DNA of 31,012 bases, taken from contig URYX01000005.1 in assembly GCA_900552225.1 (NCBI GenBank), positions 1 through 31,012 on the forward strand, written 5' to 3'. A model generated the notes under the pieces. The model saw nothing but the letters and a program-made list of their open reading frames with translations, was not told the DNA's origin and made no database searches. Of the stretch, positions 15,531-24,422 are shown one piece after another. Position 1 is the first letter of the stretch. The number at the start of each line of letters is the position of its first letter. The DNA comes from an uncultured Oscillospiraceae bacterium. Its GTDB lineage: Bacteria; Bacillota; Clostridia; Oscillospirales; Acutalibacteraceae. Both the position numbers and the translations under genes were made by a program.

Positions 15531-16952
15531 ATGAGCAAACGGTACAGAGCATGGGGCGCGGCGGTGCTGGCGGTCTGTGTGCTTCTCGGCGGCTGCGCGG
15601 CCGGCGGGGGAGAGAGCACGGACAGCGCGGTCTCCGGGCCGCCCTCGGGGGACACATCGGCCGTACAGCTGGATTTCGGCGGGGAGGAAATTATTCTGGC
15701 CTATCCGTGGAATCTGTCCTCACCGGACAGCAGTCCGTCGGCGGAGCGGCACTACCGGCATGTACAGGAGCTGAACCGGAAATACAACGTGACCATCACG
15801 GAAAAAACGGTCAACGGCTCCTACTACAACGCCAACATGGTGACGACGGTGCTGTCGGGCAAGCCGATGGGGCATATCATGATTGCCTATGACCAGTTCG
15901 CCGCCGACTACTATAAGGCGGGGATTTTCGCAAGGCTCAACGGTGCCATGCAGGCGACCGGGATCGATTTCCGCGATGAGACGCTCTATAACCAGCTGGT
16001 GACCCGGTTTTGCAATTTTGACGGATACCAGGTCGGCTTCTCGAACGGGGTTCAGGTGCAGAAGGACCTGTGGTTTGTCAATCTGCGGATGCTGCGTGAG
16101 GCGAGCATCGACATTTATGCCATTGTGGACAGCGGGGCATGGACCTGGGATAAGGCGGAGGAGCTCGGACGCCGCCTGACCAAGGATACCAACAGCGACG
16201 GGACGCCGGATATTTACGGAATCGGCGCCTCCTCGGCCAAGGAGCTGGCGGAGTCGCTGGCCTCCTCCAACGGAGCCTCGCTGACCCGTCTGGACGAAAA
16301 CAACCGCCCGGTGCTGTGCTGGAGCGACCCGGCGGCGCTGGAGGCCATCAACCGGATGTATCAGTGGTGCGTGACGGACAACATCTGCCGCCCCACCATG
16401 TCCAACCGCTCATGGACACAGGCGGCCGCCGATTTTGCAAACGGCACCTATGCCATGCTGCACGGCCCGATCGACTATCTGAGCAGCTTCCAGAGTGCGG
16501 GCATGAAGGATGATTTCGGCGTGATCCCGCCTCCCAAGGGGCCGCAGGCCGCGGGAGACTGGTACACCTCGACCGGAACCGTCTCGTTTTTCCAGTTCAT
16601 CCCCGTGACCTATGAGGCCCGGGCAGCGGAGCTGATTGCACTGTATCAGGAGCTGTCCCGCAGCACGGACGGCATGACCAAGGCGGAAAACTGGAAGGAT
16701 CAGTATCTCGATCTGGTGAGGGACGAGGCCTCGATGGAATATCTGATGCGGCTCGGCTTTGAGGGGCGGCAGCGCCTGTGCCTGACGACGGCGGTGACCG
16801 ATTCCTGGGGTGACCCCTCCATTGCCACGGTGTTTGAAAACATTTCCAAAAACGTGACCTCTCCCGGCGCGGCGATTCAGGAGTATACGAGCCAGTTCCA
16901 GGCGCAGATGGATGACCGCTGGGCGGGAGTGACCCTGACGGGGATTTCGTAA
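15531..16952 (+). CDS. extracellular solute-binding lipoprotein of a carbohydrate ABC importer
   Basis: This 473-residue protein has a lipoprotein signal with L-G-G-C and Cys22 as anchor, then a short Gly/Ser/Thr linker. The mature part has the family 1 solute-binding pattern: a first strand EEIILAYPWN, the helix HYRHVQELNRKYNVTITEKTV, MVTTVLSGKPMGHIMIAYDQ for the first lobe, then WFVNLRMLREASIDIY, GAWTWDKAEELGRRL and DTNSDGTPDIYGIG, a segment very common in sugar-binding members from Clostridia and Paenibacillus. It delivers an oligosaccharide to a MalF/MalG-type permease. GAAGGA is 5-6 bases before the ATG at 15531. No permease is adjacent; two pairs lie further down, so which one it serves is not evident. 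Confidence 0.9.
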   Translation: MSKRYRAWGAAVLAVCVLLGGCAAGGGESTDSAVSGPPSGDTSAVQLDFGGEEIILAYPWNLSSPDSSPSAERHYRHVQELNRKYNVTITEKTVNGSYYNANMVTTVLSGKPMGHIMIAYDQFAADYYKAGIFARLNGAMQATGIDFRDETLYNQLVTRFCNFDGYQVGFSNGVQVQKDLWFVNLRMLREASIDIYAIVDSGAWTWDKAEELGRRLTKDTNSDGTPDIYGIGASSAKELAESLASSNGASLTRLDENNRPVLCWSDPAALEAINRMYQWCVTDNICRPTMSNRSWTQAAADFANGTYAMLHGPIDYLSSFQSAGMKDDFGVIPPPKGPQAAGDWYTSTGTVSFFQFIPVTYEARAAELIALYQELSRSTDGMTKAENWKDQYLDLVRDEASMEYLMRLGFEGRQRLCLTTAVTDSWGDPSIATVFENISKNVTSPGAAIQEYTSQFQAQMDDRWAGVTLTGIS

Positions 16953-17003
16953 GCACGGAACGCCGGACGGGCAATATGTGACGGAGAAAGGCGGAACAGA
17001 GAG

Positions 17004-17897
17004 ATGAAACGATGGATTTTTCGGGCGGCCGTTTTGGCGGTGCTGCTCTGGACGCTGCTGCTGCCTGCGGCAGCCGGCAGCCTGTCGGAAAATTTTGAGG
17101 GATATGCCTCGACGGACGATATGTCCCTCAATTACATATCCGACGGCAGCTTTGTGACCGATCTGACCCTGAGCAAAAAGGGCGGAGAGGGCGGATCGCA
17201 GGCGCTGAAGGCGGAGCTTGCGGTGCGGCAGAGCACGCCGAAGCCCTGGGGGATTATCCGCGCCATCTATCCGGACGATATGGGCAGCGAAACGGCCACC
17301 GGCTTCCGGCTGTGGGCCAAATGCGATCAGGACGGGGTCCGGCTGCGGGTACATATGCGGTATAACAACATGTCCTGGAAATACGGGAAGGAAATCACGC
17401 TGAGCCGCAGCGGACAGGTGTATGAAATCCCGTTTGCCGAGATGGAGCTGACGCAGGGTACGGTGTCGCACCCCGACCGGGCGCAGGATCCCACCCTGAT
17501 CGGGGAGTGGCAGTTTGAGCTCGTCAACGACTGGTCGCAGAGCGATGTGACGGTCTATCTGGACAGCCTCGGCTATATCGAGCCGCAGCAGGAGGAGACG
17601 ACCACGACCGCCTCGGCCACGCAGACGACCTCCGGGGAGCCGCAGGACGGCACGACCGCGTCCTCCTCGGCCACCGCCTCGGGAACGGAGACCTCCGGCA
17701 GCACGGCGGCTTCCGGAACGGAGACCTCCGGCAGCACGGTCGGACGGCAGACGACGTCCTCGGGGACAACGGTATCCGACGGGGAGCCGTCGGCCGGCCT
17801 GAGCACCGGAGCCACGGTCGCTCTGATTGCGGTCGGTGCGGCGGTGCTGGTCGGCGCCGGAGTGACGGTATGGGTGCTGCGGACACGCAAAAAATAG
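17004..17897 (+). CDS. membrane-anchored surface protein with one jelly-roll (carbohydrate-binding-like) domain
   Basis: This 297-residue protein has a Sec signal peptide (cleavage near residue 25), one beta-sandwich domain at about 28-192, a Ser/Thr/Gly linker at about 195-265, and a C-terminal transmembrane helix (about 269-291) ending RTRKK, a stop-transfer tail. The domain begins LSENFEGYAS and ends VTVYLDSLGYI, the opening and closing strands seen in CBM-like and galactose-binding-like domains; the same opening occurs twice in the next gene. It is therefore tethered outside the cell and probably holds a glycan near the binding proteins. There is no LPxTG sortase motif. The linker includes a tandem repeat. 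No known family is matched with confidence. Confidence 0.7.
   Translation: MKRWIFRAAVLAVLLWTLLLPAAAGSLSENFEGYASTDDMSLNYISDGSFVTDLTLSKKGGEGGSQALKAELAVRQSTPKPWGIIRAIYPDDMGSETATGFRLWAKCDQDGVRLRVHMRYNNMSWKYGKEITLSRSGQVYEIPFAEMELTQGTVSHPDRAQDPTLIGEWQFELVNDWSQSDVTVYLDSLGYIEPQQEETTTTASATQTTSGEPQDGTTASSSATASGTETSGSTAASGTETSGSTVGRQTTSSGTTVSDGEPSAGLSTGATVALIAVGAAVLVGAGVTVWVLRTRKK
17682..17739 (+). repeat. 33-base tandem repeat in the Ser/Thr linker
   Basis: Twenty-five bases at 17682-17706 recur identically at 17715-17739, a 33-base period keeping the reading frame. It encodes repeated G-T-E-T-S-G-S-T units of the surface linker. Confidence 0.85.
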
Positions 17898-17924
17898 TCC
17901 CGAAGGGCCGGGACGCCGGCTTTT
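17897..17924 (+). other. intercistronic hairpin with short T run
   Basis: GTCCCG (17897-17902) pairs with CGGGAC (17909-17914) across a 6-base loop, followed by GCCGGCTTTTC. The stem is short and the T run weak, so it is at most a partial terminator or an mRNA-end stabiliser between the two surface-protein genes. Confidence 0.4.
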
Positions 17925-17955
17925 CATAAAAAAGAAAAAAGGAGAGTGGATTTTT

Positions 17956-19557
17956 ATGCGCAGAAGACTGTGGAGTATTCTTTTGACACTGGCACTGTTC
18001 CTGACCTCGGCTGCGGTATGCTCCGCGGGAGCGGCGGATGCCTACCTGATCGAAAATTTTGACGGATACGCCGACGCGGCCGCACTCGGTGCGGCGTGGA
18101 CTGCGGACGGGGTGACGCTGTCGCTCGACAACGGTGCGCTCAAGGCGGAGTACAAGGTGTACGGCATCGTCTACAGCCGCCGCCCGGATTTCAAAATCAC
18201 CGTGCCGGAGGATGCGGCGGGCATCGGCTTTACGCTGAACAGCACCGCGGCGACCAAGAACCTCAAGCTGCGGCTGATTACCGGGACGGATGAGCACCGG
18301 TTTGTCTATCCTCTGGAGCTGAAGGAGGGGGAGAACCGCTTCCGGATCGCGTTCGATGCCGCCGGCTGGAGCCGGGTGGGCGGCTGGGGCAACGCCGGGG
18401 TGACGGTGCTGCCGAAGGCGCAGATCAGCGCGGTGCAGTTTGAGTCGTCGGGCGGTGTGTATACGCTGCACATCGACGACATCCGATTCCTGAAGGCCTC
18501 CGAGCTGGAGGAGCAGTCGGAGCCGGAGGTGCCGCAGGAGCCGACGCTGCCGGAGGATGCCTATGTGCTCGACGATTTCGAGGGCTACGCCAACAGCGCG
18601 TCTCTCGGCTACGGCAATCTGTGGCAGAACAACAGCGGCGGAGCCAATACCGTGACCGTGTCGCTCGACCGGGACGCGGGCCACGCCCGTGCGGGGGCGG
18701 CGCTGAAAATCGCGGCTACGGACAAGGGCTGGGTTACCGTGACGCGCAACAGCGTACAGATCCCGGCGGATGCCACCTCGATGACCTTCTGGGCCAGGGC
18801 GGAGGCCGAAACCGGTCTGAAGCTCGAGTTCCGCCTGAACAACAATTCCTATAAGTATGCACCCGCCCAGGCAATCAAGGTCGGCACGGAGGGCACCCTG
18901 TATACGGTGTACTTCGAGGATGTGGCCTATGTACCCGGCAGCGGCGACGACAAGGGGTGGACGGCCAATGACCGCTGCCTCGTGAACGCCATCAACTTTA
19001 TGCGGGACGGATACAGCGCCATGACGCTGTATCTGGATGACATTTCGTTCGGCACGGAGCCGAAGCCGCTCGATCCCGACAGCCCGATTGCCAAGCTGCA
19101 GGAGGCCATCGAGCAGCTGCCCGAGACCGTGACGCTGGGGGATGTGGAGGCGGTGGAATCCGTCTATGCGCAGTATGCAGCCCTGACGGCGGAGGAGAAG
19201 AAGACAGTGAAAAACCGTCAGAAGCTGCTGGATGCCAAGGAGCTGACCGATGCCTGGCGGGAGACGCTCGGCGATCGGCTGGATACGGTGCGCGAGCTTG
19301 GTGACGGCATTGCGGCGCTGCCCGAAGCCGTGACGGAGAGGGAGCGTGCGGCGGTGGAGGCCCTGTGGAAAACGTATACGGAGCTGAATGAGGAGCAGCA
19401 GAAGCTGGTGCCCGGGTATGAGACGCTGGAGGCGGCGCATCAGGCGCTGAGCGGCGGACAGGGCCCCGCAGCCGGGGCGGCGCTGCCGGCGGCCGGTATG
19501 GCAGCCCTGCTGGCGGCCGGAGCCGCCGTGCTGCTTTGCGGAAAGAAACGCGGATAA
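17956..19557 (+). CDS. membrane-anchored surface protein with two jelly-roll domains and helical repeats
   Basis: This 533-residue protein has a signal peptide ending near Ala27 and two copies of the domain found in the gene before it: IENFDGYADAAALG to HIDDIRFL (about 31-173), and LDDFEGYANSASLG to LYLDDISFG (about 189-362). Residues 375-495 hold two alpha-helical repeats of the same plan (AIEQLPETVTLGDVEAVESV and GIAALPEAVTERERAAVEAL), a module common on Firmicute surface proteins. A C-terminal hydrophobic helix ends GKKRG. The order suggests two glycan-binding heads on a helical stalk tied to the membrane. AAAGGAGAG precedes the ATG by about 9 bases. No catalytic residues recognised. It is probably a partner of the single-domain protein upstream. 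Confidence 0.72.
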   Translation: MRRRLWSILLTLALFLTSAAVCSAGAADAYLIENFDGYADAAALGAAWTADGVTLSLDNGALKAEYKVYGIVYSRRPDFKITVPEDAAGIGFTLNSTAATKNLKLRLITGTDEHRFVYPLELKEGENRFRIAFDAAGWSRVGGWGNAGVTVLPKAQISAVQFESSGGVYTLHIDDIRFLKASELEEQSEPEVPQEPTLPEDAYVLDDFEGYANSASLGYGNLWQNNSGGANTVTVSLDRDAGHARAGAALKIAATDKGWVTVTRNSVQIPADATSMTFWARAEAETGLKLEFRLNNNSYKYAPAQAIKVGTEGTLYTVYFEDVAYVPGSGDDKGWTANDRCLVNAINFMRDGYSAMTLYLDDISFGTEPKPLDPDSPIAKLQEAIEQLPETVTLGDVEAVESVYAQYAALTAEEKKTVKNRQKLLDAKELTDAWRETLGDRLDTVRELGDGIAALPEAVTERERAAVEALWKTYTELNEEQQKLVPGYETLEAAHQALSGGQGPAAGAALPAAGMAALLAAGAAVLLCGKKRG

Positions 19558-19565
19558 ACGGTGAT

Positions 19566-19609
19566 GACCGACCCTGCGGCAGGCCGGGACCCCGGCCTGC
19601 CGTCCGGTC
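19566..19609 (+). other. strong intercistronic inverted repeat without T tract
   Basis: A 10-base-pair core stem (19578-19587 with 19592-19601) has a 4-base loop and is extended by GACCG (19566-19570) pairing with CGGTC (19605-19609). No T run follows, so it is not an intrinsic terminator. It sits between a surface-protein gene and the large binding-protein gene and may set relative mRNA levels. Confidence 0.6.
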
Positions 19610-19642
19610 GTCCGTCCGATTGACAGAAAGGTGTGTGGTGAG

Positions 19643-22555
19643 ATGCAAAACCGGGCTCGGCCATGGATGGGGGCGCTGACGGCCTGTGCCGTGCTGCTCG
19701 GAGCCTGTGTCCTCCCGTGCTGCGGTGCGGCGGAGGAGAGTGCGCTTCGTGCGGAGCCGACTGCGGGCGGAGACGCGGGCTCCTATGCGGCCTATGTGGC
19801 GGACCACACCCCATCCGATCGGGCGGAGGACAGGATCACGCTGACGACGGAGCAGCTCGGCCGCTCGGAGAAGAGCCGCCTGCTGCCCGACTACCTCGGA
19901 TACGGGCAGGAGGTTGTGCTCAGCGAGGAGGGAGGCTGCGTCGAATATCGCTTTGAGGTCAAAACGGCGGGCTTCTATACGGTGACGGCGGACTTCTGCG
20001 TGCCGGCCGGACACCGGACGGCAGCGGAGCGGACGGTGCTTGTCAACGGGGAGCTTCCCTTTGCGGAGGCGGCCTCGCTGGTGTTCAAGCGCCGCTTTGT
20101 CAACGGCACCGAGATTCGCCGGGACGTGGGCGGCAACGATATACGCCCGGTACAGACCGAGGAGGAGGGGTGGCAGAGCCGCAGCCTGACCGATGCGGTA
20201 GGCTATTACGATACGCCGCTGACCTTCTATCTGGAGCAGGGAGTCAATACCCTGTGCTTTGAGGCGGTGCGCGAGCCGCTGATTCTCGGGCGGCTGGTAT
20301 TGGCGGCGCCGGAGGCGCTGCCGTCCTATCGGGAGCTGGAGGAGCGTTACCGGGCGGAGGGACTGACCGACGGAGACGGTGCCCCGCTGCGGCTGCAGGG
20401 AGAGGCAGCGGACGTAAAGTCGGATCAGACGCTGGCTCCGGTGAGCGACCGCTCCTCGCCGGCGACCGAGCCGAGCAGCCCCTCCAAGATCCGCCTGAAC
20501 AGCATCGGCGGCGAGAGCTTTTCGCAGACGGGCCAGTTCCTCACCTGGAGGTTTTATGTGGAGCGGCCCGGGCTGTATACCGTCGCCCTCAAATGGCGGC
20601 AGAATATCCAGCGCGGGCTGACCTCGGTGCGGAGAGTGTATCTGGACGGGCGCGTGCCCTGCGCCGAGCTGAACGCCGTGGAATTCCCCTACGGGGGCCG
20701 GTGGCGGACGGAGACGCTGGGGGACGGCACCTCGGATTTTCGGTTTTATTTCGGAGAGGGATGGCACGAGATCACGCTGGAGGTGTCGCTCGGGCGCATG
20801 GGCGAGGTGATGCGGCTGGCGCAGCAGAGCATGACCGAGCTCAACCGCATTTACCGCCGGATCCTGATGATTGCCGGCAGCACACCCGACCGCAACCGGG
20901 ACTATCACTTTGAAAACCTGATTCCCGCCGATGTGGCGGCGCTGACGCAGCAGGCGCAGGCGCTGGAGTCTCTGTGCAACCTGGTGGAGGAGATTACCGG
21001 CTCCCGCGGGGCCAATGTGGCGGCGGTGGCGACGCTGGCGCGTCAGTGCGCACAGCTCGGTGTGCAGCCCGAGCGGATTGCCCGGAGCTTTTCGGTGTTC
21101 AAAAGCAACCTGGGAGCGCTCGGCACCTGGATGATGAATATTTCCGCACAGCCGCTGGAGCTGGATTATCTGCTGATACAGCCGGCGGGGACACCGCTGC
21201 CGCGGGCGGATGCCACGCTGTGGGAATCGATCGGGTATGAGCTGCGGATGTTTGTCTCCTCCTTCACGGAGGATTACAACACGGTCGCGGACACGGCGTC
21301 CGTGAGCGGTTACCGCAACGACACCCCGCTGCGGATCTGGATCACCAGCGGGCGGGATCAGGCACAGATCATCAAGGGAATTCTGGACGATACCTTTACC
21401 CCTCAGACGGGCATCCGCACCAAGATGGAGCTGGTGCAGGACAGTGCCCTGCTGCCGGCCACGGTGGCGGGCATCGGCCCCGATATTGCGCTGAGTGCGG
21501 GGGACAGCACCCCGGTCAACTATGCCCTGCGCGGGGCGGTGGCGGATCTGTCCGCCTTCCCGGAGTTTGAGGCCGTGCTGGATCGGTTTTACCCGGATGC
21601 CGTCACGCCCTACCGGTATAACGGCGGGGTATATGCGCTGCCGGTGACCCGCACGTTTCCGGTGATGTTTTACCGGAAGGACATTCTGGAGGATCTCGGA
21701 CTCGCGGTGCCCGAAACCTGGGACGACGTAATCCGCATGGTCTCTGCCCTGTCACAGAATCATATGACCTTTACGCTGCCGGTGTCCACATCCTCCTCGC
21801 CGGGAGCCGGGACGGGCTCCTTTTATATGTTTCTGTTCCAGCACGGCGGCCGGATTTACCGGGAGGACGGGATTGCCTCCGATCTGGATTCGGAGGTAGC
21901 CGCGGCTGCCTTCCGCGAGTGGACGAACTTTTACATTCACTACGAATTTCCGCTGTCCTACGATTTTGTCAACCGGTTCCGGCTCGGAGAGACGCCGATC
22001 GGCATCGCGGATCTCGGCACCTACAACAACCTGATGGTGTCGGCGCCGGAAATCAAGGGACTTTGGGACTTCACCTGCGTCCCCGGTACACGGCAGGCGG
22101 ACGGGACGGTGGATCGCTCCGTGGCCTCCTCCGGGACGGGGTGCATGATCTTCACCTCCTGCACACGGCCGGAGCTGGCCTGGCAGGTGCTGGACTGGTG
22201 GACCTCCGCCGAGACGCAGGCGCGGTTCGGTGCCGAGATGGAGAGCCTGCTCGGGGCGTCGGCGCGGTATGCAGCCGCCAACCGTGAAGCCTTTGCGGGG
22301 CTGGCCTGGAGTGCCGCGGAATACCGCACCATCGAGGCGCAGCGGGCGTGGGCACAGGGCGTGCCGGAGGTGCCGGGAGGCTACTTTACCTCGCGGCATA
22401 TCGACAACGCGTTCCGGCGGGTGACCTATTACTGGGAGGATCCGAAGGACACGCTGACCGACTATGTCTATACCATCAACCAGGAGATCACCGGAAAGCG
22501 GAAGGAATTCGGGCTTCCCTACCGGGAGCAAACAAGAGGAGGGGATGCACCGTGA
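19643..22555 (+). CDS. large solute-binding protein with two N-terminal carbohydrate-binding-like domains
   Basis: At 970 residues this is about twice the size of a normal sugar-binding protein. The export signal has a possible lipobox L-G-A-C (Cys22); cleavage by signal peptidase I near Ala30 is the alternative. Two beta-sandwich domains follow: about 95-222 (VEYRFEVKTAGFYTVTADFC to LILGRLVLA) and about 282-382 (TWRFYVERPGLYTVALKW to WHEITLEVSL). Both carry the R-F-x-V-x-x-x-G-x-Y-T-V pattern of CBM6/CBM35-like and related modules. A mainly helical connector (383-555) leads to a complete family 1 binding protein (561-970: LRIWITSGRDQAQIIKGILD, GGVYALPVTRTFPVMFYRKD, VPETWDDVIRM). I chose the ATG at 19643; a GTG at 19631 is too close to AGAAAGG. 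The stop overlaps the first permease start by 4 bases, so this protein very likely feeds that pair. Confidence 0.87.
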   Translation: MQNRARPWMGALTACAVLLGACVLPCCGAAEESALRAEPTAGGDAGSYAAYVADHTPSDRAEDRITLTTEQLGRSEKSRLLPDYLGYGQEVVLSEEGGCVEYRFEVKTAGFYTVTADFCVPAGHRTAAERTVLVNGELPFAEAASLVFKRRFVNGTEIRRDVGGNDIRPVQTEEEGWQSRSLTDAVGYYDTPLTFYLEQGVNTLCFEAVREPLILGRLVLAAPEALPSYRELEERYRAEGLTDGDGAPLRLQGEAADVKSDQTLAPVSDRSSPATEPSSPSKIRLNSIGGESFSQTGQFLTWRFYVERPGLYTVALKWRQNIQRGLTSVRRVYLDGRVPCAELNAVEFPYGGRWRTETLGDGTSDFRFYFGEGWHEITLEVSLGRMGEVMRLAQQSMTELNRIYRRILMIAGSTPDRNRDYHFENLIPADVAALTQQAQALESLCNLVEEITGSRGANVAAVATLARQCAQLGVQPERIARSFSVFKSNLGALGTWMMNISAQPLELDYLLIQPAGTPLPRADATLWESIGYELRMFVSSFTEDYNTVADTASVSGYRNDTPLRIWITSGRDQAQIIKGILDDTFTPQTGIRTKMELVQDSALLPATVAGIGPDIALSAGDSTPVNYALRGAVADLSAFPEFEAVLDRFYPDAVTPYRYNGGVYALPVTRTFPVMFYRKDILEDLGLAVPETWDDVIRMVSALSQNHMTFTLPVSTSSSPGAGTGSFYMFLFQHGGRIYREDGIASDLDSEVAAAAFREWTNFYIHYEFPLSYDFVNRFRLGETPIGIADLGTYNNLMVSAPEIKGLWDFTCVPGTRQADGTVDRSVASSGTGCMIFTSCTRPELAWQVLDWWTSAETQARFGAEMESLLGASARYAAANREAFAGLAWSAAEYRTIEAQRAWAQGVPEVPGGYFTSRHIDNAFRRVTYYWEDPKDTLTDYVYTINQEITGKRKEFGLPYREQTRGGDAP

Positions 22556-23493
22556 ACAAGGAAGCCGTGCGGGGTCCCTTGGCGGGGCTGTCCGGCCGTC
22601 TGCGGCACACGGGACGGGAGATTGTCCGCAACTGGGATGCCTATCTGTTCAGCGCCCCGTTTTTTCTGATTTTTTTCGTGTTCACCGTTTTGCCGGTGCT
22701 GATCTCCATCGGTCTCAGCTTTACGTACTACAACATTCTGCAAAAGCCGATCTATATCGGGCTGCAGAACTACTTCAACCTGTTTCTCAACGACGATATT
22801 TTCCTGACGGCGGCGAAGAATACGCTGCTGATTGCGCTGATTACCGGCCCGATCGGCTATATTGCCTCCTTCCTGTTTGCGTGGCTGATTCATGAGCTGA
22901 GTCCCGGGCTGCGCGCCGTCATGATTGTCATTTTCTATGCTCCCTCCATCTCCGGCAACGTGTATATGGTGTGGTCGATCCTGTTTTCCGGAGATGCCTA
23001 CGGCTACATCAATGCCGTGCTGATGAATTTCGGACTGGTGAACGAGCCGGTGCAGTGGCTGACCGACCCGGCCACCATGCTGCCCGTGGTGATTCTGGTC
23101 ATGCTGTGGATGAGCCTCGGCTCCGGCTTCCTGGCCTTTGTGGCGGGACTGCAGACGGTGGATCGGTCGCTGTACGAGGCCGGGTATGTGGAGGGCGTGC
23201 GCAACCGCTGGCAGGAGCTGTGGCATATCACGCTTCCGGCGATGAAGCCGCAGCTGCTGTTCGGTGCCGTCATGTCCATCACGGCCTCCTTTTCGGCCGG
23301 GGAGGTCACCTCCGCCCTGTGCGGATTCCCCTCCACCGATTACGCGGCGCATACGATGATCAACCATCTGGCCGATTACGGCAGCGTGCGGTTTGAAATG
23401 GGCTATGCCTGTGCGATTGCCACCCTGCTGTTTTTCTGTATGATCGGCTGCAACGAGGTGATCCAGCGCGTGCTGCGGAAGGTGGGCTCCTGA
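22552..23493 (+). CDS. carbohydrate ABC transporter permease, MalF/UgpA type (pair 1)
   Basis: This 313-residue inner-membrane protein has a cytoplasmic head, a first helix at about 37-60 (LFSAPFFLIFFVFTVLPVL) and five further hydrophobic segments. The EAA loop that docks the ATPase reads EAGYVEGVRNRWQELWHITLPAMKP. It starts with GTG at 22552, overlapping the stop of the binding-protein gene as GTGA, behind GGAGGGG; this indicates translational coupling. Together with the next gene it forms a six-plus-six helix importer for oligosaccharides. No ATP-binding subunit lies in the window; many Firmicute importers of this class share one MsmX-like ATPase. The substrate cannot be told. Confidence 0.94.
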   Translation: MNKEAVRGPLAGLSGRLRHTGREIVRNWDAYLFSAPFFLIFFVFTVLPVLISIGLSFTYYNILQKPIYIGLQNYFNLFLNDDIFLTAAKNTLLIALITGPIGYIASFLFAWLIHELSPGLRAVMIVIFYAPSISGNVYMVWSILFSGDAYGYINAVLMNFGLVNEPVQWLTDPATMLPVVILVMLWMSLGSGFLAFVAGLQTVDRSLYEAGYVEGVRNRWQELWHITLPAMKPQLLFGAVMSITASFSAGEVTSALCGFPSTDYAAHTMINHLADYGSVRFEMGYACAIATLLFFCMIGCNEVIQRVLRKVGS

Positions 23494-23530
23494 TGAGCGG
23501 CAAGAGACGAGACGAAAGGAGATACGCGAT

Positions 23531-24409
23531 ATGACGGGGAAAGCGCTTGCGCCGAAGCTCCGGCGCAGACGGCTGCACGGCCGCTCCCGCGCCGGAAATG
23601 CGGTGAACTTTCTGTTTTTGGTGTGGATCGGGGCGTTTATGGCGCTGCCGATGGTCTACGCGGTCAGCAGTGCCTTCAAGCCGATGGATGAGCTGTTTCT
23701 GTTCCCGCCGCGCTTCCTGGTGCGCCATCCGACGCTCGATAATTTCAGCGACCTGTTCCGCCTGATGGCCTCCTCCTGGGTCCCGTTTACACGCTATCTG
23801 TTCAACACGGTGATGCTCGCCGTGACGGCAACGGCCGGCAACGTGATTTTCTGCTCCATGGCGGCCTATATGCTGGAGAAGCGCCGCTTCCCCGGCGCCT
23901 CCTTCCTGTACCGGACGGTGGTGCTGGCCCTGATGTTTTCGGGGGCAGTGACGGCTATTCCCAACTATCTGGTGATGGCGCGGCTGCACTGGATCGACAG
24001 CTGCCTGGCGCTCATCATCCCCGCCTTTGCCACGCCGATCGGGCTGTTTCTGATGAAGCAGTTCATGGGCATCGTGCATGACAGCCTGATCGAATCGGCC
24101 AAGCTGGACGGCGCCGGGGAATGGCATATTTTCTGGAAGATCGTGATGCCGCTCGTGCGGCCTGCCTGGCAGACGCTCATCATTTTTTCCTTTCAGTCCA
24201 CGTGGAACATGACCGGCGGCAGCTTCATCTTCAGCGAGGAGCTGAAAACGCTGCCCACCGCGCTCAGCCAGGTGCTGCAGGGAGGCATTGCGCGCACCGG
24301 CGTCAGCTGCGTGGTGGCGCTGCTCGTGATGGTGATTCCCATCGCGGTATTTATCGGCTCGGAGAGCAAGGTGCTGGAGACCATGGGAACCTCCGGCATC
24401 AAGGAATAA
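23531..24409 (+). CDS. carbohydrate ABC transporter permease, MalG/UgpE type (pair 1)
   Basis: This 292-residue protein with six predicted helices is the partner of the permease just before it. It has the MalG-type start (VNFLFLVWIGAFMALPMVYAVSSAFKP, a first helix followed by the S-x-F-K-P segment), FNTVMLAVTATAGNVIFCSMAAYMLEK, and the EAA loop IESAKLDGAGEWHIFWKIVMPLVRP. The C-terminus is short and hydrophilic (SGIKE). AAAGGAG lies 8-9 bases before the ATG; 37 bases separate it from the first permease. It would form half of the membrane channel for the sugar delivered by the large binding protein. Confidence 0.94.
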   Translation: MTGKALAPKLRRRRLHGRSRAGNAVNFLFLVWIGAFMALPMVYAVSSAFKPMDELFLFPPRFLVRHPTLDNFSDLFRLMASSWVPFTRYLFNTVMLAVTATAGNVIFCSMAAYMLEKRRFPGASFLYRTVVLALMFSGAVTAIPNYLVMARLHWIDSCLALIIPAFATPIGLFLMKQFMGIVHDSLIESAKLDGAGEWHIFWKIVMPLVRPAWQTLIIFSFQSTWNMTGGSFIFSEELKTLPTALSQVLQGGIARTGVSCVVALLVMVIPIAVFIGSESKVLETMGTSGIKE

Positions 24410-24422
24410 AGGGGGCGGCAGG

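Noticed and set aside
13339..15657. 772-codon open frame opposite the beta-helix genes
   Set aside because: It spans parts of three well supported + strand genes and their ribosome sites, and its translation shows no known pattern.
17682..17739. CRISPR-like repeat
   Set aside because: There are only two copies, in frame inside a coding linker, with no spacer structure.
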